Below, one piece after another: positions 53,644-62,771 of a stretch of DNA of 64,000 nt. Under the pieces are notes generated by a model. It was given only the letters and a program-made list of their open reading frames with translations, was not told where the DNA came from and ran no database searches. Numbering within the stretch: position 1 is the stretch's first letter; the number at the start of each line of letters is the position of its first letter. The translations under genes and the position numbers were made by a program. Where the stretch lies: positions 248,001 through 312,000 of the forward strand of contig NZ_JAIGNM010000003.1 of assembly GCF_019711495.1 (NCBI RefSeq). The letters run 5' to 3'. This DNA is from Qipengyuania xiamenensis (GTDB taxonomy: Bacteria > Pseudomonadota > Alphaproteobacteria > Sphingomonadales > Sphingomonadaceae).

Positions 53644-54630
53644 TTGGCTGACGCGCGACCACCCGGCGAGGAAACGGATATCCTGGTATCCCACACGGGT
53701 CGCACTCGCGACGGGGACCCGCTCGCTTTCAATCATCTTCCGGCAAAAGAACTGCTGCCCTGGTTTACCTGGTTCAGCGTCAGCGATGCGGACGTTCCTG
53801 CAGGAGCGACCATCACCGACGGAATCCTCAACGACCATGCCGTCATCCGCATTATCTTCGGCGGGAGATGGTGGGCCGAAACGCGCGACGGCAAGCAGGT
53901 CTACAATCCCGGCGAAAAGGGCATGACCCTGTATTTCGGGCCGCAAACCACGCTCATGCCCATCGCCGTCGAAGAGCGCGTGAAGGTGCTCACCGTCCAC
54001 CTCGGACCCGGAGCTGCGGCGAAGCTTGGCGGCCCGCTCCAGCACGAAATGCTCGACCGGATCATCGACCATGACAAGCTGGTAGGCCACGGCCGCCTCA
54101 GCTCGCGCTTCGAGATGGAAGGGACGCACCAGGAATGGCTGGATGCGATCCATATCGAGCTGAAGAAATTCATCGACAAGCGCGGCACGCAGGATCCGGA
54201 CCCCATCACCCTCGCATTCGAGCGGCAGCTTCTGGTCAACCCGTCTTACCCGATGAAGGATTTCGCCGAAGAACAGGAATGCAGCACGCGCACGGTCGAG
54301 CGGATCGTCAAGCGCGACTATGGAATGTCGCCCAAGCAGGTCTGTCGCAGGGCCCGGGCGCTGGACATGGCCTCGGCCCTGCTCGGCGTTGCGATGGAAA
54401 CGGAAGAAGCGGCCCTGCGCCTGCGCTATTTCGATCAGTCGCACCTGATCCGCGAGATCAAGGCATTCTTCGGCACCACGCCCCAGGGCCTCAAGGAGGG
54501 CAAGCATCCGCTGCTGCGCCTCAACCTGGAAATCCGCCAGTCCCGCCGCGTGCAGGAACTGGCGCTGTTACCCCCCGGAGCCATAGAGCCATGGCGCGAT
54601 CCGGATGCGGAACCCTTTATGGACGAATAG
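53644..54630 (+). CDS. AraC family transcriptional regulator (B1)
   Basis: A regulator of about 328 residues with an N-terminal sensing barrel (about 25-185) and a C-terminal AraC domain: CSTRTVERIVKRDYGMSP near residue 220 and LRYFDQSHLIREIKAFFGTTP near residue 260. No ATG suits the start; TTG at 53644 is my choice and gives the same length as its paralogue B2. An upstream TTG at 53572 is also open. Both paralogues end in PWRDPDAEP or a near copy. Ligand unknown. Confidence 0.82.
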   Translation: MADARPPGEETDILVSHTGRTRDGDPLAFNHLPAKELLPWFTWFSVSDADVPAGATITDGILNDHAVIRIIFGGRWWAETRDGKQVYNPGEKGMTLYFGPQTTLMPIAVEERVKVLTVHLGPGAAAKLGGPLQHEMLDRIIDHDKLVGHGRLSSRFEMEGTHQEWLDAIHIELKKFIDKRGTQDPDPITLAFERQLLVNPSYPMKDFAEEQECSTRTVERIVKRDYGMSPKQVCRRARALDMASALLGVAMETEEAALRLRYFDQSHLIREIKAFFGTTPQGLKEGKHPLLRLNLEIRQSRRVQELALLPPGAIEPWRDPDAEPFMDE

Positions 54631-54740
54631 TCGCGTAACCGGTTTGACAGGCCGCCCTCCTGTGCCGAAAAGGACGGCAACGGTTTTCATGCCCTTCGGG
54701 TCGCGCTGGAGGGAAAAGAGCGATCATCGACGACAAGCGC

Positions 54741-55727
54741 TTGAAGCGAAGCCCGCACACAGATGCGGGGGTGGCGGAAGGTCTCGTCTCCTCGACCGGT
54801 TCGACACCCGAAGGACTGCCGCTTTCCTACAGCCGCGCCCCTGCGCCGGATATCGCGCCCTGGGTTCAGTCGCTGGCCGCCGTCGATATCGAGACCGCTA
54901 CCGACAGGCACGATTGCCGCTTCTTTTCGGCAAATCCCGCGATCCGCGTTTTCCTGAAAGGCAAATGGACGGTCGAAACCGCGGACGGCCCGTTCGAATT
55001 CGATACCGCCAGCGGCAGCCGGACCGTCTATTTCGGACCGCAGACCAAGGCGATGCCCGTCAGGGTGGACGGGCCGATGCAGTTCCTCCTCCTCCAGTTC
55101 CACCCGGGCGCGCCGCCGCTCGACCAGAGCCTCACGCACACCCAGATGCTCGACCGCATCGAGTGTTTCGACCAGGGCCTTCCCGAAGATATACGGCAGG
55201 CAGGCTACGGCCCATCGGAAGATCGCGAGGCGTGGCTCGATCATTTCGAAGGCCACACGCGCAGGGTGCTGTTCGACCGCGTGACCGATGAGCCGCCGGA
55301 GCTAGCGCTTGCCACCTACCGCCGCATCCTGACCGATCCCGCTACGGGGGTCGACCAAATGGCGAGGGACTTCGGGATCAGCCGCCGCACGCTGGAGCGG
55401 CAGGTCAAGGAAAGCTTCGGCATCAGTCCGAAGAAAGTCATCCGCAGGGCACGCGCACTCGATATGGCAGCAGCGCTCTTCGGCGTCGCCATGCCGCAGG
55501 AAGAGGCCGAATTCCGCCTGCGCTATTTCGACCAGTCGCACATGACCCGCGAGATCAACGAATACTTCGGCATGGCCCCCGGCGTCCTCTCGCGGCAGGA
55601 CGCGATCCTGCTGCGCATCGATCTCGAAGTGCGCCAGATGCGCCGGCTCGAGGCCATGGGCGAGCTGGGCATCGAACACGTGCCATGGCGCGACCCCGAT
55701 GCGGAGCCGACGTCGCGCGACGATTGA
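54741..55727 (+). CDS. AraC family transcriptional regulator (B2)
   Basis: A 328-residue paralogue of B1, 110 bases downstream on the same strand. The DNA-binding domain has ISRRTLERQVKESFGISP near residue 214 and LRYFDQSHMTREINEYFGMAP near residue 257. The TTG at 54741 lacks a ribosome site; GGAGGG at about 54708-54713 would suit a non-canonical start near 54723, so the exact start is unsure. It is convergent with prs. Ligand unknown. Confidence 0.82.
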   Translation: MKRSPHTDAGVAEGLVSSTGSTPEGLPLSYSRAPAPDIAPWVQSLAAVDIETATDRHDCRFFSANPAIRVFLKGKWTVETADGPFEFDTASGSRTVYFGPQTKAMPVRVDGPMQFLLLQFHPGAPPLDQSLTHTQMLDRIECFDQGLPEDIRQAGYGPSEDREAWLDHFEGHTRRVLFDRVTDEPPELALATYRRILTDPATGVDQMARDFGISRRTLERQVKESFGISPKKVIRRARALDMAAALFGVAMPQEEAEFRLRYFDQSHMTREINEYFGMAPGVLSRQDAILLRIDLEVRQMRRLEAMGELGIEHVPWRDPDAEPTSRDD

Positions 55728-55739
55728 AGCCGGTAGGGC

Positions 55740-56675
55740 TTAGTCGAACAGCGAGCTGACCGAGCTTTCGTCGGCAATGCGGCGCACCGCTTCGCCGATC
55801 AGCGGCGCGATGGTGAGGATGCGGATCTTGTCCGAATCCTTGGCCGCGTCGGTGGGCTTGATGGAATCGGTGATGACCAGTTCCTTGAGCGCCGAACCGT
55901 CGACACGGGCAACCGCGCCGCCCGACAGCACGCCATGCGTGATGTAGGCGGTGACCGAGGCAGCACCTTCGTCGAGCAGCGACTGCGCGGCGTTGCACAG
56001 CGTGCCGCCCGAATCGATGATGTCGTCGATCATGATGCAGTGGCGGCCCTTCACGTCGCCGATGATGTTCATCACCTCGCTCTCGCCCGGGCGGTCACGA
56101 CGCTTGTCGACAATGGCGAGCGGCGCGTTGTCGAGCCGCTTGGCGAGAGCGCGGGCGCGGACCACGCCGCCGACGTCGGGCGAGACGACCATCAGGTCCT
56201 TGTCGCCGTAACGCGCCTGAATATCGGCCGCCATGACCGGCGCGCCGAAGAGGTTGTCGGTCGGGATATCGAAGAAGCCCTGGATCTGGCCTGCGTGGAG
56301 ATCGACGGCGAGCACGCGATCGGCGCCGGCTTCCGTAATCAGGTTCGCTACCAGCTTGGCAGAGATCGGCGTGCGCGGGCCGGGCTTCCGGTCCTGGCGG
56401 GCATAACCGAAATAGGGCACCACGGCGGTGATCCGCTTGGCAGACGCACGCTTGAGTGCATCGATGCAGATCAGCAGTTCCATGAGATTGTCGTTCGCCG
56501 GATAGCTGGTCGACTGGACGACGAAAACATCCTCGCCGCGCACGTTCTCGTGGATTTCGACGAAGATTTCCTCGTCCGCGAAGCGGCGCACCTGCGCATC
56601 GACGAGCGGCATTTCGAGATAACCTGCGATCGCGCGCGCGAGCGGCAGGTTCGAGTTGGCGGCCATGATTTTCAT
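55740..56675 (-). CDS. prs: Ribose-phosphate pyrophosphokinase
   Basis: A 311-residue enzyme that makes phosphoribosyl pyrophosphate from ribose 5-phosphate and ATP, feeding purine, pyrimidine, histidine and tryptophan pathways. [18 protein letters not shown] near residue 125 and the PRPP motif [15 protein letters not shown] near residue 215 are intact. Start at 56675, or an ATG three codons in. No strong ribosome site. Confidence 0.96.
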   Translation of the reverse strand: MKIMAANSNLPLARAIAGYLEMPLVDAQVRRFADEEIFVEIHENVRGEDVFVVQSTSYPANDNLMELLICIDALKRASAKRITAVVPYFGYARQDRKPGPRTPISAKLVANLITEAGADRVLAVDLHAGQIQGFFDIPTDNLFGAPVMAADIQARYGDKDLMVVSPDVGGVVRARALAKRLDNAPLAIVDKRRDRPGESEVMNIIGDVKGRHCIMIDDIIDSGGTLCNAAQSLLDEGAASVTAYITHGVLSGGAVARVDGSALKELVITDSIKPTDAAKDSDKIRILTIAPLIGEAVRRIADESSVSSLFD

Positions 56676-56782
56676 GTAAGCGAATCCCGTGTCGGCTGGC
56701 AGTCACCCCCGCCTAGCGACACGTCATGGGATTGCAACATTGCAGAGCGCGGTTTTTCGCCGGTTTCCGTTCCAAGGAGCGC

Positions 56783-57355
56783 TTATTCGTCCAGTGGCGG
56801 CAAGGGGCAATCCTCCAGCCGCCCAAGCTGTGGCTTGAGGTGCAACAGCTCGTCAGCCTCCCTGACGGTGCGCAGGCTGTTGCTTTCGAACGTGACGAGC
56901 CAGAACGTATGGTGGGTCTCCCAATGCGGATCGTCGATGGCGATCACATCGAGCATGTCATCGAGTTCCAGCCGCTTGGTCCGCCAGCGCACCCGTTCGA
57001 TCGTCAGCACATACTGCCGGTCGGTCTCGGTCCCGCCCAATGTGTGGACCGAAGAGATCGACATGGGCTTGCGGTCGCGCTTGCCCTCCGAGGTGAGCAT
57101 CGCGGTGTTGAACGCCTCGAGCTCGTCACGCTCTACCTCGCCCAATTCATCGGTGTAGATTGTCCGGTAGGGATCCGGGGGCGCAGCGAAAGGCTGCCCC
57201 TCGTTGAAATCGGCAACGAGACCGGACATTCCCATGCAGGCGAGGCTAGCATCATGCGGTCGCGGCGAGCCGATGCTGGTCGCCAGCGCCGCCGTCGCGA
57301 ACGATCCGGCCAGCAAGAGTGAGGCGATTGCCCCTGCAGGAATGAAGCGGGTCAT
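56783..57355 (-). CDS. Hypothetical secreted protein
   Basis: A 190-residue protein with a signal peptide (about residues 1-26, ending ATAALATS). The mature part is acidic and soluble, with ELGEVERDELEAFNTAML in the middle and two cysteines (ACMG, EDCPLPP). I recognise no family. It lies between prs and glpX on the minus strand with its own likely promoter. Probably periplasmic; function unknown. Confidence 0.7.
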   Translation of the reverse strand: MTRFIPAGAIASLLLAGSFATAALATSIGSPRPHDASLACMGMSGLVADFNEGQPFAAPPDPYRTIYTDELGEVERDELEAFNTAMLTSEGKRDRKPMSISSVHTLGGTETDRQYVLTIERVRWRTKRLELDDMLDVIAIDDPHWETHHTFWLVTFESNSLRTVREADELLHLKPQLGRLEDCPLPPLDE

Positions 57356-57407
57356 GTCGCTGCCTTACAGCGCAGGACCTTGCCGGGAAAGTAACGGCCC
57401 TTGGCGA

Positions 57408-58397
57408 TCAGCCGACCTTATGCTCGCCCTTGATCCAGCGCACGGTGCCCGAGCTTGCACGCATCACGACGCTTTCGGTCGTCATGGTGCCGCCGCGGCG
57501 GTATTTCACGCCTTCGAGCAGGCTGCCGGAGGTGACGCCGGTCGCGGCGAAGATGCAGTCGCCCTTCACGAGGTCGTCACGCGTATAGATGCGGTCGAGA
57601 TCGGTGATGCCCCACTTGGCGGCGCGGGCCTTCTCGTCGTCGTTGCGGAAGACGAGGCGGCCGTTGAACTGGCCGCCGACGCAGCGCAGCGCCGCTGCTG
57701 CCAGCACGCCTTCGGGTGCGCCGCCCTGCCCCATGTACATATCGATCGTCGTGTCCTCGTCCGTCACCGCGATCACGCCGGCAACGTCGCCGTCACCGAT
57801 CAGCACCACGCCGCAGCCGATGCTGCGCAGTTCGGCGATCAGCTCGGCATGACGCGGACGGTCGAGCACGCAGACGATGATGTCAGACGGCTTCACGCCT
57901 TTGGCTTCTGCTACGGCCGTCACGTTTTCGGTGGGCGTCTTGGCAAGGTCGATAATGCCTGCGGGATAGCCGGGCCCTACCGCCAGCTTGTCCATGTAGA
58001 CGTCGGGCGCATTGAGCAGGCAGCCTTCCGCGGCCGCTGCCAGTACGGCGAGCGAATTCGGACCGGCCTTCGCGGTGATGGTGGTGCCTTCGAGCGGGTC
58101 GAGCGCGATGTCGATCTTGGGGCCACGACCGGGTGCGCCGCCAACCTTCTCGCCGATGAAGAGCATGGGCGCTTCGTCGCGTTCGCCTTCGCCGATGACC
58201 ACGGTGCCGTCCATATAAAGAGTGTCGAAGGCCTTGCGCATCGCTTCGACCGCAGCGGCGTCGGCTGCTTTCTCGTCACCGCGCCCGATCAGCTTCGATG
58301 CTGCCACGGCGGCAGCTTCGGTCACGCGGACCATTTCGAGGACGAGGACGCGGTCGAGCGGATTGTCTGCCGGATCGGTTTCGGGGCGCGAGTTCAT
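57408..58397 (-). CDS. glpX: Fructose-1,6-bisphosphatase, class II
   Basis: A 329-residue gluconeogenic phosphatase. VVIGEGERDEAPML near residue 70 and IALDPLEGTTITAKAG near residue 98 hold the metal-site residues, and RRGGTMTTESVVMR near residue 302 is typical of GlpX. The ATG at 58397 gives the normal length. hom often lies next to glpX in alphaproteobacteria; here a plus-strand gene separates them. Confidence 0.95.
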   Translation of the reverse strand: MNSRPETDPADNPLDRVLVLEMVRVTEAAAVAASKLIGRGDEKAADAAAVEAMRKAFDTLYMDGTVVIGEGERDEAPMLFIGEKVGGAPGRGPKIDIALDPLEGTTITAKAGPNSLAVLAAAAEGCLLNAPDVYMDKLAVGPGYPAGIIDLAKTPTENVTAVAEAKGVKPSDIIVCVLDRPRHAELIAELRSIGCGVVLIGDGDVAGVIAVTDEDTTIDMYMGQGGAPEGVLAAAALRCVGGQFNGRLVFRNDDEKARAAKWGITDLDRIYTRDDLVKGDCIFAATGVTSGSLLEGVKYRRGGTMTTESVVMRASSGTVRWIKGEHKVG

Positions 58398-58491
58398 TGG
58401 TGGTTCAGTCCTCGGAGCGTGAGTGGGCAATCGCAGGGCGAGCGATGCGTGAATTCGTATGCAAGGCGCCGATAGACGCAGGAGCATTGCA

Positions 58492-59115
58492 TTGTCGAGA
58501 CATCTGGCGACGGTTTTTACGCTCGCCGTTTCGCTCGGGCTTCCGGCCACGGGCCTTGCGCAGGACGAAGCCCCCGAAAGGCAGGGCGGCGAACCTCCCG
58601 AGACGATCGACATCCTTGCCCAGCCCGTCACCGACGAGCCCAAACTCGATCCCGACTGCGTCAAGCTGCAGGAAACCGCGATCCTGTTCGGGGAGATCGT
58701 CGTCTGCGCCGAGCGCACCGGCGACGAGAACCGGCTCTATGACAAGGAGGCTGCCGAACGGCGGCACGCCGAGCGCACTCAGGGCGCTAAGCCTGTCGAT
58801 GTCGCAGGGCCGGGGATATTCCGCGGGAAGCCGACCGTGGGCGGAATGTGCTTCATCCCGCCATGTCCGAAAGACCCGGCCTATATGATCGACTTCGAAG
58901 AGCTTCCCGATACGCCCGCAGGCTCCGACGCCGACCGCATGGCGCGCGGTCTTGCGCCTCGCGGATACGACCGCAGGGTCGGTGGTGCGACCGTGATCGC
59001 CGAGGAACCGGGACTGCAGGCGAATGCCGAAGAGCTCGGCCTGCCTCCTCCGCTGGCGGAAGAAGGTGAAGAGGTCAATCCTTCAGGATCGGCATCACCA
59101 GAGGAGCCGCAGTAA
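58492..59115 (+). CDS. Hypothetical exported protein convergent with hom
   Basis: A 207-residue protein with a signal peptide (to about TGLAQDE, residue 24). The rest is hydrophilic and Pro/Glu-rich, with three or four cysteines (DCVKLQ, VVCAER, GGMCFIPPCPKD). The start is TTG at 58492 with GGAG seven bases before it. Its last 41 bases overlap the 3' end of hom on the other strand. I recognise no family. It is likely periplasmic and disordered in its tail. Confidence 0.68.
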   Translation: MSRHLATVFTLAVSLGLPATGLAQDEAPERQGGEPPETIDILAQPVTDEPKLDPDCVKLQETAILFGEIVVCAERTGDENRLYDKEAAERRHAERTQGAKPVDVAGPGIFRGKPTVGGMCFIPPCPKDPAYMIDFEELPDTPAGSDADRMARGLAPRGYDRRVGGATVIAEEPGLQANAEELGLPPPLAEEGEEVNPSGSASPEEPQ

Positions 59116-60382
59116 GACTTTCCGACCCTTCGAGCAGGGCCAGCGCCTCGGTCACGCAACGTTCGGGCCCTTCATGGGTGACCATCGCCACCTGCACGTC
59201 GCCGCCTTCGGCTGCTCGACCGCGCTGGATGAGGCTCTCGATCGAAACGCCCGCATCGCGCATCGCTGCGGTGATCTCTGCAAGCACGCCCGGACGGTCG
59301 GCCACAGTGAAGCGCAGGTAATCGCGCCCGATGCGGTCGCCCGGATCGGCCGGCTCGCATTGCTGGAGCGAGGCCACCGGCACGGAGAAAGGCGCTCCAG
59401 ACTGGCCGCGGGCAATCTCGATCAGGTCGGCGACGACGGCACTTGCAGTCGGCTTGTCTCCTGCCCCTGCCCCCTGAAAGAGGAGGCGTCCGGAAAAGTC
59501 GCCTTCGGCAACCACCGCATTGGTCGGCCCGGTCACGGCAGCAAGCGGATGGCGGAAGGGTACGAGGCACGGACGCACACGCTGCAACAGGCGGGGCGCA
59601 TCGCCCTCCTCTTCCAGCGTCGCGATGCCGACGAGGCGCACGACATAGCCGAGCGCATCCGCCTGCGCGATGTCGCTGGCGCGCACCTGCGTGATACCCT
59701 CGGTTCGCACGGCTTCGAAATCGATCCGCGTGCCGAAACCGATGGCGGCGAGAATGGCGAGCTTGTGCGCGGCATCCACACCCTCGATGTCGAAGGCGGG
59801 ATCGGCCTCGGCATAGCCCTTGTCCTGCGCAGCGGCGAGCATCTCGTCGAAGTCGGCACCGGTCTGCTCCATCTCGGACAATACGTAATTGCAGGTGCCG
59901 TTGAGGATGCCGTAGATCCGGTTGAGCGCGTTGGCGGCGGTGCCCTCGCGAAGGCCCTTCACCACCGGGATACCGCCCGCCACCGCCGCCTCGAAGGCGA
60001 AGGGTGCGCTCTTGATCGCAGCGAGTTCGGCCAGCTCCAATCCGTGATGTGCGACCATCGCCTTGTTGGCGGTGACGAAGCCCTTGCCCGCGTCGAGCGC
60101 GGCGCGTGCGAGCGTGAGTGCCGGGCCATCTGACCCGCCGACCAGCTCGACGACGATGTCGACGTCGGCGCGCTTGGCCATGGCCTGCATGTCGTCGACC
60201 CAGGCATAGCCGGACAGGTCGACGCCGCGGTCCTTCGCCCGGTCGCGGGCGCTCACCGCGACGATCTCGATCGGGCGACCGGCGCGCGCGGCGATCATCG
60301 CCTGGTTGGTCTCTATCAGGCGGATAACGCCGGTGCCCACGGTACCGAGGCCGGCCAGTGCGATCCTGAGCGGCTCAGCCAT
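59075..60382 (-). CDS. hom: Homoserine dehydrogenase
   Basis: A 435-residue enzyme that reduces aspartate semialdehyde to homoserine for threonine and methionine synthesis. GLGTVGTGVIRL at residue 11 binds the cofactor, GILNGTCNYVL near residue 180 and EADPAFDIEGVDAAHKLAIL near residue 210 hold the catalytic residues, and VADRPGVLAEITAAMRDAGVS near residue 355 begins a C-terminal ACT domain for feedback control. Its ATG overlaps the thioesterase gene by eight bases. Confidence 0.95.
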   Translation of the reverse strand: MAEPLRIALAGLGTVGTGVIRLIETNQAMIAARAGRPIEIVAVSARDRAKDRGVDLSGYAWVDDMQAMAKRADVDIVVELVGGSDGPALTLARAALDAGKGFVTANKAMVAHHGLELAELAAIKSAPFAFEAAVAGGIPVVKGLREGTAANALNRIYGILNGTCNYVLSEMEQTGADFDEMLAAAQDKGYAEADPAFDIEGVDAAHKLAILAAIGFGTRIDFEAVRTEGITQVRASDIAQADALGYVVRLVGIATLEEEGDAPRLLQRVRPCLVPFRHPLAAVTGPTNAVVAEGDFSGRLLFQGAGAGDKPTASAVVADLIEIARGQSGAPFSVPVASLQQCEPADPGDRIGRDYLRFTVADRPGVLAEITAAMRDAGVSIESLIQRGRAAEGGDVQVAMVTHEGPERCVTEALALLEGSESLTAAPLVMPILKD

Positions 60383-60791
60383 CGACCTTCTCCCGCGCAG
60401 GAAAACCCATGGCGAGGCGGACCGCGTCGGGCACGGGCGTAGGCCGTCCTTCGGGCAGGTCCACATGGACGGTCAGCAGCCGCATCTCCGCCCTCAGCGA
60501 TCCGTCCTCGGCGCCGTGCAGCGTGATCAGCGTCTTCATGCTCGAAGTGCCGATCGACTCGATCGTCAGCCGGCCCTCGATCAGTTCGTCGAGCCGGATC
60601 GGGGCGAGGTAATCGACTTCTGCCCGGCGCACGTGGAACTCCACCTCGTCGGGCATGCCGTTCTTGCGGGCTTCGCGGAAATGTTCGCTGACGAGTACGT
60701 CGGCATATTCGAGATAGCGCGAATTGAAGACGACGCTCTGCGGGTCGACTTCGGCATAGCGCACGCGGAAAGTGTGTCGGAAAGGCTCCAT
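60375..60791 (-). CDS. Acyl-CoA thioesterase, hotdog fold (4HBT family)
   Basis: A 138-residue single-hotdog thioesterase. VRYAEVDPQSVVFNSRYLEYAD near residue 10 is the 4-hydroxybenzoyl-CoA thioesterase signature with its catalytic Asp. It would hydrolyse an acyl-CoA. It overlaps hom (ATGGCTGA), so translation of the two is coupled, although no direct metabolic link is evident. Confidence 0.9.
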   Translation of the reverse strand: MEPFRHTFRVRYAEVDPQSVVFNSRYLEYADVLVSEHFREARKNGMPDEVEFHVRRAEVDYLAPIRLDELIEGRLTIESIGTSSMKTLITLHGAEDGSLRAEMRLLTVHVDLPEGRPTPVPDAVRLAMGFPAREKVDG

Positions 60792-60859
60792 GCCTTGCCG
60801 CCTAGCGCATGGCGCCCGCGGGAGTGAACCAGTTTGTCTTTGGGCGGGCTAAGCGCGGG

Positions 60860-61702
60860 TTAGCGCTCGAGCGTGCGGGTGCAGGGTCCGAGCTGCTCGA
60901 TCACGAACTGATAGTCGCGCGCTGCCAGCGCCCGTGCCTGCGAATCGCGCGAAAGGTTCGCCTCTGTGGGCAGCTCTGCGGGAAGCGTGCAGGCAAGACG
61001 ATACCACTGCAGTGTACCTGCGCGCGGGGCGCGGGCCGACTGGTCGACGATCTCGGTCCAGGAAACGCCCCAGCGCGGCGGCTGGTTCGGGCGGCGGACC
61101 ACGGTGATCGAGACCGGGCCGTCGTTCTCCGTATCGAGGAAGAGCTGGGTTTCCGATTCGCCCACCAGCGTTCCTTCGACTGCCAGCGCATCGGCGACCC
61201 TCGTGACGCGCGGCGGCGCATCGGGTGCGAGGAGCGAGGTGAGTACCGGGCGAAGCGCGGCCTCGAATTCGGGCGTATAGGGACGCTGGGCGCCGTCACC
61301 GACAAGCTGGATTTCGCCCGGGCGGCCAGCGACGGGACGCGCGAAGAGAATCATCTCGCGCTTCTTCAGCTTGGGCGCCTTGCCCTTCGAGGTGAGCGGT
61401 ACATCGACGAGATAGCGCAGGTTTTCGCCAACCGGGACATTGCCCGAGATCAGCGCGAGCGTGCGTGCCTCGACATAAAGACGGACATGGCCGGGGGCGA
61501 CTCCGGGGGCACGCTCGGGCTCGAGCGCCACCTGGTCGCGAATCTGTACGTGCGCCACGATCTCGGCATCTTCGGCGAGGCCGACGGTATCTGCGTAAGT
61601 CAGCGAGGGTACGGGCGCAGCGCTGTCCTGCGCGGCCAAGGGCACGGTCATGGCGAGGAGGGCACTGCCGGCAATGATGGAAAGGCGGGACATGGTCGGC
61701 AT
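60860..61702 (-). CDS. Hypothetical exported protein
   Basis: A 280-residue protein with a signal peptide (about residues 1-24, ending VPLAAQDS). The mature domain is beta-rich, with VGLAEDAEIVAHVQIRDQ and DNRYLVDV-like strands and one pair of cysteines (LACTLP, GPCTRT). I recognise no family; Sphingomonadales genomes carry such proteins, but this is general experience rather than a search. AGAGG sits four bases before the ATG at 61702. Confidence 0.68.
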   Translation of the reverse strand: MPTMSRLSIIAGSALLAMTVPLAAQDSAAPVPSLTYADTVGLAEDAEIVAHVQIRDQVALEPERAPGVAPGHVRLYVEARTLALISGNVPVGENLRYLVDVPLTSKGKAPKLKKREMILFARPVAGRPGEIQLVGDGAQRPYTPEFEAALRPVLTSLLAPDAPPRVTRVADALAVEGTLVGESETQLFLDTENDGPVSITVVRRPNQPPRWGVSWTEIVDQSARAPRAGTLQWYRLACTLPAELPTEANLSRDSQARALAARDYQFVIEQLGPCTRTLER

Positions 61703-62053
61703 TAAACCTCTTTAGAATCGAATATTTGCGTTGCTGCGGATCAATCCGGGACGCTTACCGGTGGTTCCTGCATAGCGCGCCGTGAATCGCCAGTTAACCG
61801 ATAAAGCGTTTGCCCCTGCCCTGCATCGCAGCTAAGGCGTGCACCAGAACCGGGTTAATGATACAATATTGCCTGAACTTGTCTCTCGAAGACTTTTTCA
61901 GGAACCACCCGGGTCGATCGCCGTCGTTCCTGTATGGGTCGCGAAGGTGAGAATGGAATGCGGCGCCGGGGAAACTTGCCAAGGTTTCCAACCCCTGCGG
62001 CGTCAGAATAGCCCGATTCGCGTCGGGCAGACACGATGGAGTGATGCAACCGA
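61703..62053. other. Divergent intergenic region upstream of tonB
   Basis: About 350 bases with no convincing gene. CAGGAAC (61899-61905) and GTTCCTG (61926-61932) are exact inverted repeats. TACAAT near 61862 could be a -10 element. A GGAAC with CGTC 16 bases later is one mismatch short of the EcfG consensus. No Fur box is recognised. Confidence 0.45.
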
Positions 62054-62722
62054 ATGGCTTATGCTGATCAAGAGATGAGTGGCAATCGCGTCGTCGCGAT
62101 CATCATCGTTGCCCTCATCCACATTGCCCTCGGTTACCTGCTGATTACCGGTCTGGCCGTCGATGCGGTCAAGAACGTGGTTGAGCGCGTAACTACGATC
62201 GATGTGGAAGAACCCCCGCCGCCGGAGCCGGAAGACGAACCGCCGCCGCCGCCGGAAGATATCCCCGAGACCGCGCCTCCGCCGCCGGTCGCGCCGCCGC
62301 CGCCGATTAACATCGCGCCTGCGCCGCCGCCGATCCGTACGCAGACGAATATTCCTCCGCCTGCGCCGCCGGCCCTCAGGATTCCGCCGCCCGCCCCTCC
62401 GGCACCGCCGCCGCCGCCGTCACTGGCCCGTGCTGCATCGCCGGACAACTTCCAGCGTTGGGGTGCGCGCATTCAGAACGACTATCCGTCCAGCGCGCTT
62501 CGCCGCGAAGAACAGGGTACCGTTTCGATGCGGATCACGATCGGTGCAAATGGCCGCGTAGAGGCCTGCGCCGTCACGGGAAGCTCGGGTTCGAGTGCTC
62601 TCGACCAGGCAGCATGTCGCGGTATGCAGCGTTACGCACGCTACAACCCCGCGCTCAATGATGCCGGCAACCCGGTTTCTTCGACCACCAATCAATCGAT
62701 CCGCTACGTCCTGCCCGAATAG
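62054..62722 (+). CDS. tonB: TonB energy transducer
   Basis: A 222-residue inner membrane-anchored protein. A membrane segment at about residues 13-36 (VVAIIIVALIHIALGYLLIT) is followed by a Pro-rich periplasmic linker (about 51-125) and the C-terminal TonB domain (about 135-221, YPSSALRREEQGTVSMRI). It couples the proton-driven ExbBD motor to outer membrane receptors. The ATG at 62054 has GGAG twelve bases before it; an in-frame ATG at 62075 lacks one. Confidence 0.92.
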   Translation: MAYADQEMSGNRVVAIIIVALIHIALGYLLITGLAVDAVKNVVERVTTIDVEEPPPPEPEDEPPPPPEDIPETAPPPPVAPPPPINIAPAPPPIRTQTNIPPPAPPALRIPPPAPPAPPPPPSLARAASPDNFQRWGARIQNDYPSSALRREEQGTVSMRITIGANGRVEACAVTGSSGSSALDQAACRGMQRYARYNPALNDAGNPVSSTTNQSIRYVLPE

Positions 62723-62771
62723 GGACACTCGGCAGAGACGATAGAGAAATTTTTCAAGAGGATTACTCGCT

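Noticed and set aside
61839..62078. 79-codon frame before tonB
   Set aside because: It overlaps the tonB start out of frame, has no ribosome site and no recognisable sequence character.
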